Origin: Histoplasma ohiense | Taxonomy: Eukaryota > Ascomycota > Eurotiomycetes > Onygenales > Ajellomycetaceae | Direction of reading: 5' to 3' | NCBI GenBank assembly: GCA_017607445.1 | Contig: JAEVHH010000003.1 | Span: 4,960,001 to 5,024,000 of the forward strand | Length of the DNA: 64,000 nt | Shown: piece after piece, positions 53,550 through 64,000 of the stretch | Layout: every line of letters starts with the position of its first letter | How positions within the stretch are numbered: position 1 is the stretch's first letter | Notes under the pieces: generated by a model | Databases searched by the model: none | Seen by the model: only the letters and a program-made list of their open reading frames with translations | What the model was told of the DNA's origin: nothing | Position numbers and translations under genes: made by a program

Positions 53550-56500
53550 ATGGCGTCGCCACACAACTACAATAACGACTGCTATGACCCGCGTAATTAC
53601 GACTCCGCTTCCCTTCCTGTTAACCAGTCGATCCCCTTGCAAGACCTCTCAAGACCCCCAGATATTGTGACACGAGATGGACCAGAGCAGCGACGCAGAA
53701 GAACGAGCAGCAGCAGCAGCACTGCGGGACCCGAGGGATTTCCTGTCCAGAGAACGTCGATAATAGGGCGCAGGGGCATTGGGAGGAGATATGAACGGAT
53801 AGCGGAGGATTCTCCCGGTCCAACGGGGCGGAGCGGGATGGATAATTTCCAGACCGTCAATTTGTCCCACGATCATCTTCATCATAATTCCCCTATATCC
53901 CATGCTGATGATGACGAGCCGTATACACACAACAGTTTTCAGGAAGCCGTAGCCTCCGTTGGATTGGCCTTCGATGGGTCATCACCTTCGCATTTCTCGG
54001 GCCAGGATTCATCTCAGCAACGCTCTTTCCAAGCTAATGTGAGGGAATCTGATGACATGACTCCCTTTTCCTATATGGGCAGCCATATTCCCAACGACGA
54101 GGAACTTTACATGTCCCCGACTGATACGAACGAAAATGACACCACCCCACTTACAGATCAGAGATATCAACAACCCATTGACGGCGTTTCCACCTCGCAC
54201 GGCCAGCGACATGACAGGCCTAGCGTGCACTTCGCTAAAGAGCCGACAGTCGCTGGGACACATCTAGGCGATGATCTACCACACTTGGAAGAAGGGAATA
54301 ATAGGGTGCGTAGTGGCTCCAGCAGCTCGAATTTTCCAGGTCGTAGGACACGTCAGCTCTCGCCTGCTCCCAATTCCGCACTATCAAGAGCGGGCTCGAT
54401 GATGAAAATGATGTCGCAACGTGTGGTGAATATTAGTCATGAACCGGAGATCGTTGAGCAATCGCTTCGGAACAAATCATCGCTTAAGAATGCCCGACTC
54501 GAGGCTCCACCGTCGCTACCTGCAATGACGGAGTACGCCCATGACATATCGACGCCGGGGCTAGAGGACGATTTCCCACCTGAAAAGCGCCCATCGCTTT
54601 TCTCCAAACTACGAAACCCAGATGCGTATCAGAAAGATGAAAACCCGCTCAAAGGCAATTCGTTGGGTATCTTCACTCCGAACAATCGACTACGGAGAGG
54701 GTTGCTGGAGATCCTCATCCACCCCTCAATAGAGCCGATAATTCTCGTCCTCATTATCGTCCAGACGGTATTACTAGCTATTGAATCCTCGGTATACAAA
54801 GGCGAACGGGGGAGTCGCTGGGGGAATCCCCCATTCGACTACGCGTTCCTCGTTCTCTTTATCATTTATACGCTCGAGATCAGCGCAAGGATCATTGTCT
54901 CTGGACTTATATTTAATGCAGATGAATATAGTACCTTGGATCGATCACTTGGTTTAAGAAAAGCTTTGGTCGCAAAGGGGAAGGATCTTTTGATGCCACA
55001 GCGACAATTTTCTAAACGGCACTCGAGCGAGCCGGTCGAACCTCAAGTATCCGTTTTAAGGTCTTTCACGGGTATTCAAAACACAACGGACCCGTCTGGG
55101 GATGCTAACTCCCTGCAGCGATTCCGTCTTGCTCGCCGGGCATTTTTTCGTCATTCATTCACCAGGATAGATTTTCTTGCTGTTGTATCATACTGGATAT
55201 CTTTTGTCTTGTCAAACTTATCTCTTGAGTCGGGGCATCATCTTTATGTTTTCCGAATGCTGAGCTGCCTTCGAATTCTGAGACTTTTGGGTCTCACCAA
55301 TGGTACTTCGGTATGTTCTTTTTATCATTCAGAAATTTCTATTACATATACGAACTTGGGCATTAACTGACTTCCTATATAAATTCTAGGTCATTTTCCG
55401 AAGTTTGAAAAAGGCTGCCCCCCTACTGGTTCATGTTGCTTTTCTCATTGGTTTTTTCTGGCTCTTGTTCGCCATTGTAGGCGTCCAAAGCTTCAAGTCC
55501 AGCATGCGCCGGACTTGCGTCTGGGTTGATCCCGAGAACCAAAATAACTTTACTTTGAATTCTGCGCCTGATAAGATCCAATTCTGCGGGGGTTACCGTG
55601 AGGTTGGCACAGGTGCCAGTAAGCCCTGGATTTTGCCTGATGGGCGAGCAGGCGCGGCCGATGCAAAGGGTTACCTTTGCCCTGAGGGTTCCCTCTGTGT
55701 GCAAGGCAGCAACCCCTATGGCGGAACTATCAGCTTTGACAATGTCGCCCATTCCCTGCAGCTCGTTTTCGTAGTCATGAGCTCAAACACTTTTACCGAC
55801 ATCCTTTACTACATGACTGATACTGACTTCCTTGGCGCTGCTTTGTTTTTCGTCGTCTCGTTTGTCATCCTCAGTTTGTGGCTGGTCAACTTATTAGTTG
55901 CTGTCATCACCTCGTCATTCCAAGTTATCCGGGAAGAAAGCAGGCGTAGCGCATTTGCCAGTGAACAGATTGACGAGAGAGAGTTCGTGGACGATACCCC
56001 TCGCAAGCTACGTGGACTGAAACTTTTCTATGATCGAACTTACTGGCTGTGGATTACTGTGATTGGATTCGGTCTTGTAGTTCAGTGTCTCAGAAGTTCC
56101 TCCATGGGGCATGCCCGGCGACAACTTATCGACAGGACTGAAATATTTGTCACCATTATTCTTGCTGTTGAAATATGCCTTCGATTTGCGTCGGACTGGA
56201 GGAATTTCTTTAGAGGCGCCCGTAATTGGGTTGACTTGGCGCTTGCGATCATTACCTGCATCATTCTAATACCGCCAATACGATATTCCAGTCGAGCATA
56301 CGCCTCACTCTCAATATTTCAGGTATTGCGTATATATCGCATCGTTCTTGCGTTCTCCGTGATGAGCGATTTGATCAAGACGGTATTCAAGAACGTAGTT
56401 GGCTTGCTCAACCTCATTATCTTCGTGTTTCTCATTACATTTTTGGCCTCAATATTCGCTGTCCAGTTATTCCGGGGCCAGATACCTTCGCAGGATATGG

Positions 56501-59500
56501 ATGGGAATGATGTACAGATAACTTTTTTCGACATATACAACTCATTTTTGGGAATGTATCAAATACTTTCCAGCGAGAACTGGACGTCGATATTATACTC
56601 AGCAGTCCAATCTACCTATCCGTGGAACACAGGCTGGATCTCAGCTATTTTCTTGACTATGTGGTTCATTCTGGCTAACTTTGTTGTCCTGAACATGTTC
56701 ATTGCTGTTATCCAGGAGAGCTTTGATGTGTCTGAGGACGAGAAGCGGATTCAGCAGGTGAAGGCTTTCTTACAACAGAAGCAGCTCAGTGGGTCTTCTC
56801 AGGGGAATCTTTCACTCTCAACTATATTTAGACTTGGTCGCAATTCTCAACGATACCGAGACCCACTCGATCATGGCCCTGCGGCGCTTGAAATGTTACT
56901 GAAGGATGCTGTCGTCAACGAGTTTCTCGATGAGCAGCCTCCGCGATCGCCACCTGCAGATATCCCGCCAACGGAGACCCAACCCAGCCGTCCTGAACAT
57001 AGTAACGGCACTACCAACATTTTCATCTCACTGAAAAACCGGATCATGAACCGAGAACCCAATCCTTTCTATTCAAAACTGAAATTTTCCAAAGTTTATG
57101 ACGACTCAGATCCAACTGCAATGGCTAAAGAGGTTCTCTCTGCGTCGGAGCAACGGAAGCGTGCACAACGACAGTATCTCCAAAAATATCCTAATTATAA
57201 TGTCTCGTTGTATATCTTTAAGCCCACACATCCTTTACGACGATTATGCCAGAGAATTGTTGGACCGGGTCGAGGGAGCAGTCGTTTCGAGGGGGTAGAT
57301 CCTTACAAGCCAGTGTGGTATACCTTTTCAGCATTCCTTTATGCTGCGATCGTCGCCATGGTTTTGCTTGCTTGCGTATCTTCACCCCTTTATCAACGAA
57401 ATTATCTCCAGACTCATAAACCTGGTCTCAGTAACTGGTTCGTCTGGACAGATCTAACTTTTGCAATTCTTTTCACTATTGAGGCCGTGATAAAGGTTAT
57501 TGCAGATGGCTTTTTTTGGACACCAAATGCATACTTTCGAGGCTCTTGGGGTTTCATTGACGGGGTCGTGCTGGTTACGCTGTGGATCAACGTTGTATCG
57601 GCAATATTTAACGCTACTGCCACATCGCGTGTTGTGGGTGCGTTCAAAGCTCTGCGAGCTTTGAGATTGCTAAATGTCAGTGACAGTGCGAGAGAAACTT
57701 TCCACGCCGTGATTATATTGGGTGGGTGGAAGGTTATTTCTGTAAGTCGCATATTTTCCAGTCTACCTCTCCTTTTCAGCATTCTCACAGACGCGTATCT
57801 AGGCGGCATTTGTGTCAATGAGTTTCCTGGTCCCATTCGCTATCTACGGCTTGAATCTATTCAACGGGCAGCTCAAATCTTGCAACGATGATAACTTTGG
57901 GCACAGCTCATTGGACCACTGTGTGGGCGAATATATGAGCTCCCCATATGCATGGAATGTTTTGGCACCGCGGGCGGTTTCGAATCCGTATTACAGTTTC
58001 GACAATTTCGGGGAATCACTCTTCATTCTTTTCCAAATTGTGTCCCAGGAAGGCTGGACTGGTGTCTTATGGCAATCGATGGCAATAACTGGAGTAAACC
58101 AACAACCTGAACCCCTTGCATCTCAAGAAAATGGCCTTTTCTTCATCGTTTTCAACTTGCTCGGCGCTGTCTTCGTGTTGACACTGTTTGTCTCCGTCTT
58201 TATGCGAAACTACACTGAACAGACCGGGGTAGCATTCTTGACTGCTGAGCAGCGATCTTGGCTGGAACTTCGCAAACATCTACGACAAATATCACCTTCC
58301 AAACGGTCCATTGACAAGGGTAGCAGTAAAATCAAATCGTGGTGTTACAAAATTGCAGTCAAAAAACACGGACGCTGGTCAAGGTTTATTACAGCCCTTC
58401 TGTTATTCCATCTCCTTCTCCTAGTTCTTGAATTCTACCCTGAATCTGTCTGGTGGGATAGAACTCGAGGTACGCCTTTCCCTCCTTCTCACAATGCTTA
58501 GGAGTCGCAACTCATATGTTACAGATATTTTATTTTTGATTTTAACGCTATTCTATATCGCCAATATTTTCATTCGAATTGTCGGCCTAACATGGCAACG
58601 ATTCAGTAGAAGTTCGTGGGACTTATACTCGATCGTTTCGGTACCTGGAACCTTTATCACAACAATACTCTCAGTAATTCGATACGAGAATATCGTCTTT
58701 ACACGTCTCCATAAACTATTTCTTGTCTCTATAGCTTTGTTGATGATTCCTAGGAATAGCGAGCTCGATCAGCTATTCAAGACCGCAGCTTCCAGTCTGA
58801 CGGCCATTGGCAACCTTCTGGCAACCTGGTTTGTTCTTTTCCTTGTCTATGCGATTGCCCTCACTCAGATATTTGGCCTTACCAAGTTTGGGAAAGGTGA
58901 AAATGGCAATATCAATTTCAGAGATGTTCCGAGGGCACTTGTTCTTCTTTTCCGTACAAGTGCTGGAGAGGGTTGGAACGAGATAATGGAAGATTTTGCT
59001 ACCATGGTGCCACCTTACTGCACGGCCGAGGGGCGATTCTTTGAGAGCGACTGCGGTAGTGCCGCTTGGGCCCGCGCTCTTTTTATTTCCTGGAATATTC
59101 TTAGTATGTACATTTTTGTATCTCTCTTCGTATCGCTTATTTTCGAGAGTTTTTCCTATGTCTACCAACGAAGCAGCGGGCTGTATGCAATCAGCAGAGA
59201 GGAGATCCGGCGTTTCAAACAAGCATGGGCTACCTACGATCCTGACGGAACTGGATATATCTCTAAGGAAGCTTTTCCGAGGTTGTTAGGGGTAAGCCAA
59301 GCCAGATAATCATTAATTACTGTCCTTAATTCTAACATTAGTATTGTAGGAGCTATCTGGCATATTTGAGATGCGCATCTACGACGGCGACTTCACAGTT
59401 GGCCGTATCGTGGAGGACTGCAAAGTTCATCGCAGGGAATCAAGTCAGACGCCATATGTACGAGCCATTGATGGAATTGACTTGGACAAGTTGCAACGTA

Positions 59501-60351
59501 GGATTGATCGCATCCCCGTCCAACAAATCCGCAGAAAGCGCGCTCGCATGAATGCGTTTTATGAAGAAGTCCTCGTTTCGGCAGACCCTGAAAGAGGCAT
59601 TTCCTTCACTTCTTGCCTGATGATTCTTGCTCATTACAATGTGATCACTGATAGTAAGAGTTTGAGGTAAGTCCCAATATCCATGCACTAGAATTCTTCA
59701 AGCACCACTATTTTTAATATATTTTAACATATCCCCTATCCTTGCAGACTCGAGGAATTCCTCCGTCGCCGAGCTCGCCTCCAGCGTGTAGAAGAAGCGG
59801 TCCGACGAAACGTAGTGATTGGTTTTTTTGACACATTGTATTGGTCCCGAAAATTCCGTCGCCGCTATGAACCTGATCATGACTCCCGCCTCGGCTCTGT
59901 GCCACAGTTTGCTGTTCCAGAAATTTTTGTGGAAGATGGCGAGCAAGATGAGCAACAGCAGCAACAACGCCAAAGAAGGCCATCACAGCCCTCAGATTCA
60001 GCTTTGCCTTCTCCCATGCTCTCACCAGATTCCTTAAGTCGCTCCTCCCGCGATGAGGCTGGTCGCAGACGAATGCTCAGCCCACCTTCTATTGACACAA
60101 ATATCTCCCAAAGCTCAGGCTCACAAACACGCAATGCCGACTGGGCAAGTAAAAGTCCTTCATCGTCTCCGCGCCTAAGCCGCACGTTCTTTAGTTCCAC
60201 TCCTCCCGGCTCAGATGATATAGCAACCCATCGACCGGATACTGACAGCTCTGTCAGTGTGCAGGGCGTCATGGAGTCGCTAGACAATTCTGCATGGGGC
60301 GAAAGTATCAGACGGAGTTTCACGATGCGTCGGTCGCAGGGCCGGGAATAA
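53550..60351 (+). CDS. CCH1: CCH1, high-affinity voltage-gated-type calcium channel
   Basis: Plasma-membrane Ca2+ channel that works with Mid1 to admit Ca2+ during stress, mating or store depletion. Exons 53550-55310, 55390-57741, 57803-58469, 58525-59291, 59350-59666 and 59748-60351 close in phase to 2155 residues. A Ser-rich cytosolic N-terminus of about 380 residues is followed by four six-helix repeats. The pore loops read VVMSSNTFTDI, ILSSENWTSIL, IVSQEGWTGVL and RTSAGEGWNEI, i.e. Asn/Glu/Glu/Glu at the filter. After repeat IV an EF-hand-like DPDGTGYISKEAFPRLLG appears, then a Gln/Ser-rich tail. The S4 of repeat I has RILRLLG with spaced Arg. Family and role are well established in yeast and filamentous fungi. 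Confidence 0.96.
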
Positions 60352-63002
60352 TCGCTCAAGCAAAGTTCAAGCGCAATTTCCTCCTTTGCCCATTTACCAG
60401 GACCTATTCCAGATTCCACTAATGATCCACCCATGATCTCCTTGTTTTTCTCATTGCTGTACCTCCCTTCCCTCTCCCTTTCTTTCGCTCTCACTTTTTT
60501 TCTTCTTTCTTCTTTTTTTTTTCCACACCTATACATCTATTTCCACTATTGGCATTTTCCATGCATTTTCAGCTATTCTCCCCTTCCCCTCTTCACATTT
60601 GTTTTATTATTAAATCTTTCTCCTGCAGAGTTATGATAACCCACAATACTCCCTAGAGATATAATTTTACGTGTATACAATCACTACTTTATTAAACAAC
60701 ACATACAGATAACGATATACATGACAAGTTGAGAGGGGACTGGACGACGGCTGTGACCGAAACGGATTTGGGTAGAGGGAAAATCAGTCGATGTGACCGC
60801 CTTTCCCCTGATTTATCCACGTCCTTTCCTCCTTTTTTGTGGTAGTTTCTAGTTACGGTATTCTAGATTTCAAAGCAACACAAAAGTGGTTTTGAGAAAC
60901 AGCAAATATGCGCATTGCAGCGAAGAAGAATGCAGGATCTTTATTTTCATTTTTTCATCTTTTGGTCGATTTCAATTCTCAACTTTGGTGTTTCAATTCC
61001 TGGTCGTTGAGTCCTTATTCCTTTTTTATCCTGTTTCTTTTTAGTTTTCATGTTTGTATATTTTTAATGCTTTTTTGCTTTTCCCTTTCCCCCTTCTCTA
61101 TTACCCTTTGTTTGTTATGACTTTCATCATGCCATTTTTTACATATGTCTTGCTGGTTGCATGTATTACTTATTTTGTTCCCTACTTGCGTGTACATGTA
61201 CTATCTGATTTTGAATGACAGAGAGCGAAAGCGGTGCCTTTTTCTAAGAGAAGACACCTCTATAATTTATAACTAATTGCATCTACAGTGCGTTTACCAC
61301 CTACATGCCCATGGTCCGAGGGCGGGGGAGTCGGTTCTTCCTATTTTTTCCTTCCGTGTCTCCTTATGCTTCTTTAAGGACTGACAAGCTTCGTAACGCT
61401 GGTGCAGCGAACGTAGATCGACCTTGAAAGATAAATCGTGGCGTCAGCAACAGGGGCAGGTTGCTTAACCACTAAGTTCTGTGCATATACATATATGTAG
61501 TTAGCTCTAACAACAAGAAGAGCTTGATATAGGATTGTGTTGAAGGGAGATAGACAACGATGCTGTCAAATGGAAATTTACGACACAACGCAAACGTTGT
61601 CACTGGAAACAAACTCCTATCCTCATGTATCAAAAGTGAGACATGAGTTCATTTTTCTTTCCTCCTTGAACTTAAAAGATCATATATTTAAACTTTCCTT
61701 ACTGTGCCGTGATGCACCAAACAGCATTGACAATCCTTGGTTCAAGCAGACGATAATACCGAAATGAAGGGACAGTGTGTGCTACCTACCTTGAAATACG
61801 GAATAAAAAAGTAATAAAATAACAAACAACAACAAGCAGTAAAAGTTTGGACATGGTAGGTAGAAATCTTCAACTCGGGTTATATAACTCGTCATCCTGT
61901 CCCGCTGGACTTCTTTCCTTCTTCCTTTCTTCACCTTTGACCTTCAGCGGTTCATTCCGTCGGTGCTTGGATCTTCTCGATGAAACAAGTAGGGAGAGAT
62001 GAGGCTGGGAGAAAGGCTGGGAAAAGGCTACCCGGAGGTTCCCACCCACCTCAAACAGAAAGCTGTATCAAATGCTTCTTAGTGGGGCAGATAAGGAACA
62101 AGGTGGTTGGGATTTCCATACTTTTTCATTCTTGGTAATTTTTCCCTTTTTATCCCTGCTAATGTAAGGGGGTTTAGGTTCCTGCAGATACTTGGCAGGG
62201 AGAGAATGAATGCTTGGGGTTTTCAATAATACCAATGCAAGCTATGAGAAGTGATGATAGTTGTTTGATTCCCCGCAAATGGACGTTGTCGACGTGGCCG
62301 AATTTCACAGCAAGCATTAATATATTCATGTATATATGTATCTTCCTACCATGGAATGCGAGGTATCGGATTTGACAAGTTGAAAGTATAAATATTCCTG
62401 TATGGCTACTATGAAATTGACTTTTTGTTCTCTCACACTATCGGTTTCTGTTATCTTCGAATGTACCAGATCTGGATTTTGTCCATGTCGCTTCAATAGC
62501 CTTCCCATATTCTCCGTTTACCCTTTTTCTTTTCTTCTTGACGACTTAAGAGAGGCATTCCCGGTCTTTAATTTCTCTGCTTTATTCGTCGTTAGTTATT
62601 ATTGTCCTTCGCGCCTTTGCCGTTTGTCACCTGGCTTAACTCTTGCTCAGGATAGAGCAATAACTTCTGCTGGTGGCTCAACTGCCACATGCCACGTTCT
62701 TCTTGAGAAATCACTCGATAATTATTTGGCCTTGCCATTCATTCCTGTTTTTAATACCGTTCTGCGCTATCCCGCCATTCTCCATCTGATCAATCCGCTT
62801 AGTCCACTCAGACCTTGCTCTTGGAGGCTCTTGCAGAGTCACCCCTCATTTCCATTGTCATCTAACACATTGGTAGCTGCGATCCTAGCTGTGATCCGAT
62901 TACAATATCAGTCATTGCATACAACCTTTCAGCGCTCCAGCCCAGCACGGAACGGCCTTCAAACGTTTGAAAATTCATAGAGAATTTCCACCTTTTGTCA
63001 GA
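60352..63002. other. Intergenic between CCH1 and the Ser/Arg-rich ORF
   Basis: T-rich DNA, probably CCH1 3' UTR up to about 60700, then no recognisable gene. A 192-codon frame at 62402-62980 has no family resemblance and may be part of the leader of the next gene. Confidence 0.5.
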
Positions 63003-63584
63003 ATGGGCGACATCGCCGAGGCCAGTGAACTCCTCCCGTCGCCGTGGACCAGTTATACACAACCACCACCACCAATACCACGACGAAATCCATTCCGCAA
63101 CGCCAGGAGCATGTCGACAACAAGCAGCCCCATCTCTTCTCCAGACTCTAGCCCCACAAGCTCAAGCCGGCGGAGCCATTGCTCAGCATCCCTGAATCGT
63201 ATGTGTCACCGTAGCCGCAGTGGCAGCCCGTTCACAATGCGTTCTGCAACCTCATCATTTCGACTGTCATCTCTACTTCTCCGTCGTCGGCCGTCTACTG
63301 TGGATTTGGCGCTGAGTGAAGAGCGTTATCGGTGTGCTGAGGACTCGGTCGAGAAGATTGGGTTGGGCCTTATGGAGCCGCGACCTGTAGATCCTATCCC
63401 AGCGCCAATGATCATTGGGGATGCGGAGGCCAACTTCAATTGGAACATGAACATGAGTATTAGACCGTTGTCTGATGTTGGGTCAGATGGTGATAATACG
63501 AAACACGTCAATTCGTTGCGGATAGGTATTAAACCACGGTTTGTTATGGGTGGGATTTTCGAGGTCATGGAAGGGTCGGCTTAG
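63003..63584 (+). CDS. Hypothetical Ser/Arg/Pro-rich protein
   Basis: Single exon, 193 residues from MGDIAEASELL. The N-terminal half is low-complexity, rich in Ser, Pro and Arg (PPPPIPRRNPFRNARSMS, a Ser-rich run, then LLLRRRPSTVDLAL). The C-terminal half looks more folded (ERYRCAEDSVEKIGLGLMEP, FNWNMNMSIRPLSD, KPRFVMGGIFEVMEGSA). There is no signal peptide or membrane segment. The frame is also open upstream to an ATG at 62967, but the start at 63003 is better spaced. I recognise no domain. The defined C-terminal block argues against a chance ORF, but the call is tentative. Confidence 0.55.
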   Translation: MGDIAEASELLPSPWTSYTQPPPPIPRRNPFRNARSMSTTSSPISSPDSSPTSSSRRSHCSASLNRMCHRSRSGSPFTMRSATSSFRLSSLLLRRRPSTVDLALSEERYRCAEDSVEKIGLGLMEPRPVDPIPAPMIIGDAEANFNWNMNMSIRPLSDVGSDGDNTKHVNSLRIGIKPRFVMGGIFEVMEGSA

Positions 63585-64000
63585 AGAAGTCTCTAACTTA
63601 CGGGGATACAACTAAATTTACTGATCCTGGCAGCCTGAGTTGTGGGACATCCAAGTGGTTGTATTAGTTAGCATGGAGGCTGCTGATATGTGCGGTGCGC
63701 TAGTCTGTAATCAACAAAATTAGCACAGCTCTCTTCGGTGACCTTACTGATTTCCCATGCTTTCAATTTTTTGTCCTTTGTGAGACAGGAAAGGCGATGC
63801 AATCTGAACCATTGTTATGGGCCGTACGCAGGGATCAGATGGTTGCATTTCTTGACAGCATACTGCTCAATGCAATTAAGTCCTCACCCCATAGCACACC
63901 AGTGTTTACCGGGATGCGGAACAAGTATACTCCGTAGACATATGAAGATCAGTAAATGGTATGTGTACACCGTAAGTAGGGCTGAGCCTGAGCTGAACAT
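63585..64000. other. Intergenic, right edge
   Basis: No gene is seen. One TACTCCGTA copy lies at 63928-63936. Confidence 0.5.

Noticed and set aside
62402..62980. 192-codon open frame before the Ser/Arg-rich ORF
   Set aside because: The composition is that of translated pyrimidine-rich DNA, with no domain or conserved look.
1..64000. tRNA, rRNA or CRISPR
   Set aside because: No cloverleaf with a paired T-loop motif, no rRNA sequence and no regularly spaced repeat array was found by reading; a tRNAscan or Infernal run would be decisive.

Overview
This window is nuclear DNA from a filamentous ascomycete. Its genes have short GT-AG introns of about 50-250 bp, the intergenic DNA is A/T-leaning, and the gene set (447-residue beta-tubulin with eight introns, MSH5, SskB-type MAPKKK, PMC1 and CCH1) is fungal. 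Protein style and the neighbourhood suggest Eurotiomycetes, most likely Onygenales. That placement is inference from sequence flavour, and the species cannot be named from here.

Layout. Positions 1-1983 hold the mutated N-terminal part of a Helitron Rep/helicase on the minus strand, running off the left edge, with no CpG at all. PMC1 (vacuolar-type Ca2+-ATPase) lies at 5355-9913. A 788-bp PIF/Harbinger-type element with perfect terminal repeats lies at 11334-12121. Next come an MpaB-type oxygenase-like gene (12806-14278), a P5C dehydrogenase without a visible mitochondrial presequence (14919-17119), beta-tubulin (19096-21309), CUS2/TAT-SF1 (minus, 22153-24327) and the SSK2-type MAPKKK (25613-29831). 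They are followed by a divergent eEF1B-beta (minus, 30770-32034), HSP78 (32437-34824, divergent from eEF1B with a heat-shock element between), the 17-exon meiotic gene MSH5 (35219-39168), SAS10/UTP3 (minus, 39547-41651) and 3-ketosphinganine reductase (42227-43560).

Positions 43561-47938 form the least ordinary stretch. It contains nested inverted repeats, a degenerate telomere-like CCCTAA tract and a gene for a predicted secreted protein of no recognised family. Then come a fatty-acid-hydroxylase-type membrane protein (47939-49081), RPL6 (minus, 49785-50773) divergent from RPN13 (51117-52700), CCH1 (53550-60351) and a small Ser/Arg-rich hypothetical protein (63003-63584).

Most of the window is core housekeeping. 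Two unlinked genes bracket calcium handling (CCH1 entry, PMC1 removal), and SSK2 and HSP78 serve stress responses. No biosynthetic cluster, CRISPR array, tRNA or rRNA was found. The most unusual signals are the CpG- and CpC-depleted Helitron, the intact-ended PIF/Harbinger element, the divergent eEF1B and the repeat cluster around 44 kb. Exon borders were worked out by hand from splice motifs and phase; for every spliced gene the exon lengths sum to a whole number of codons.
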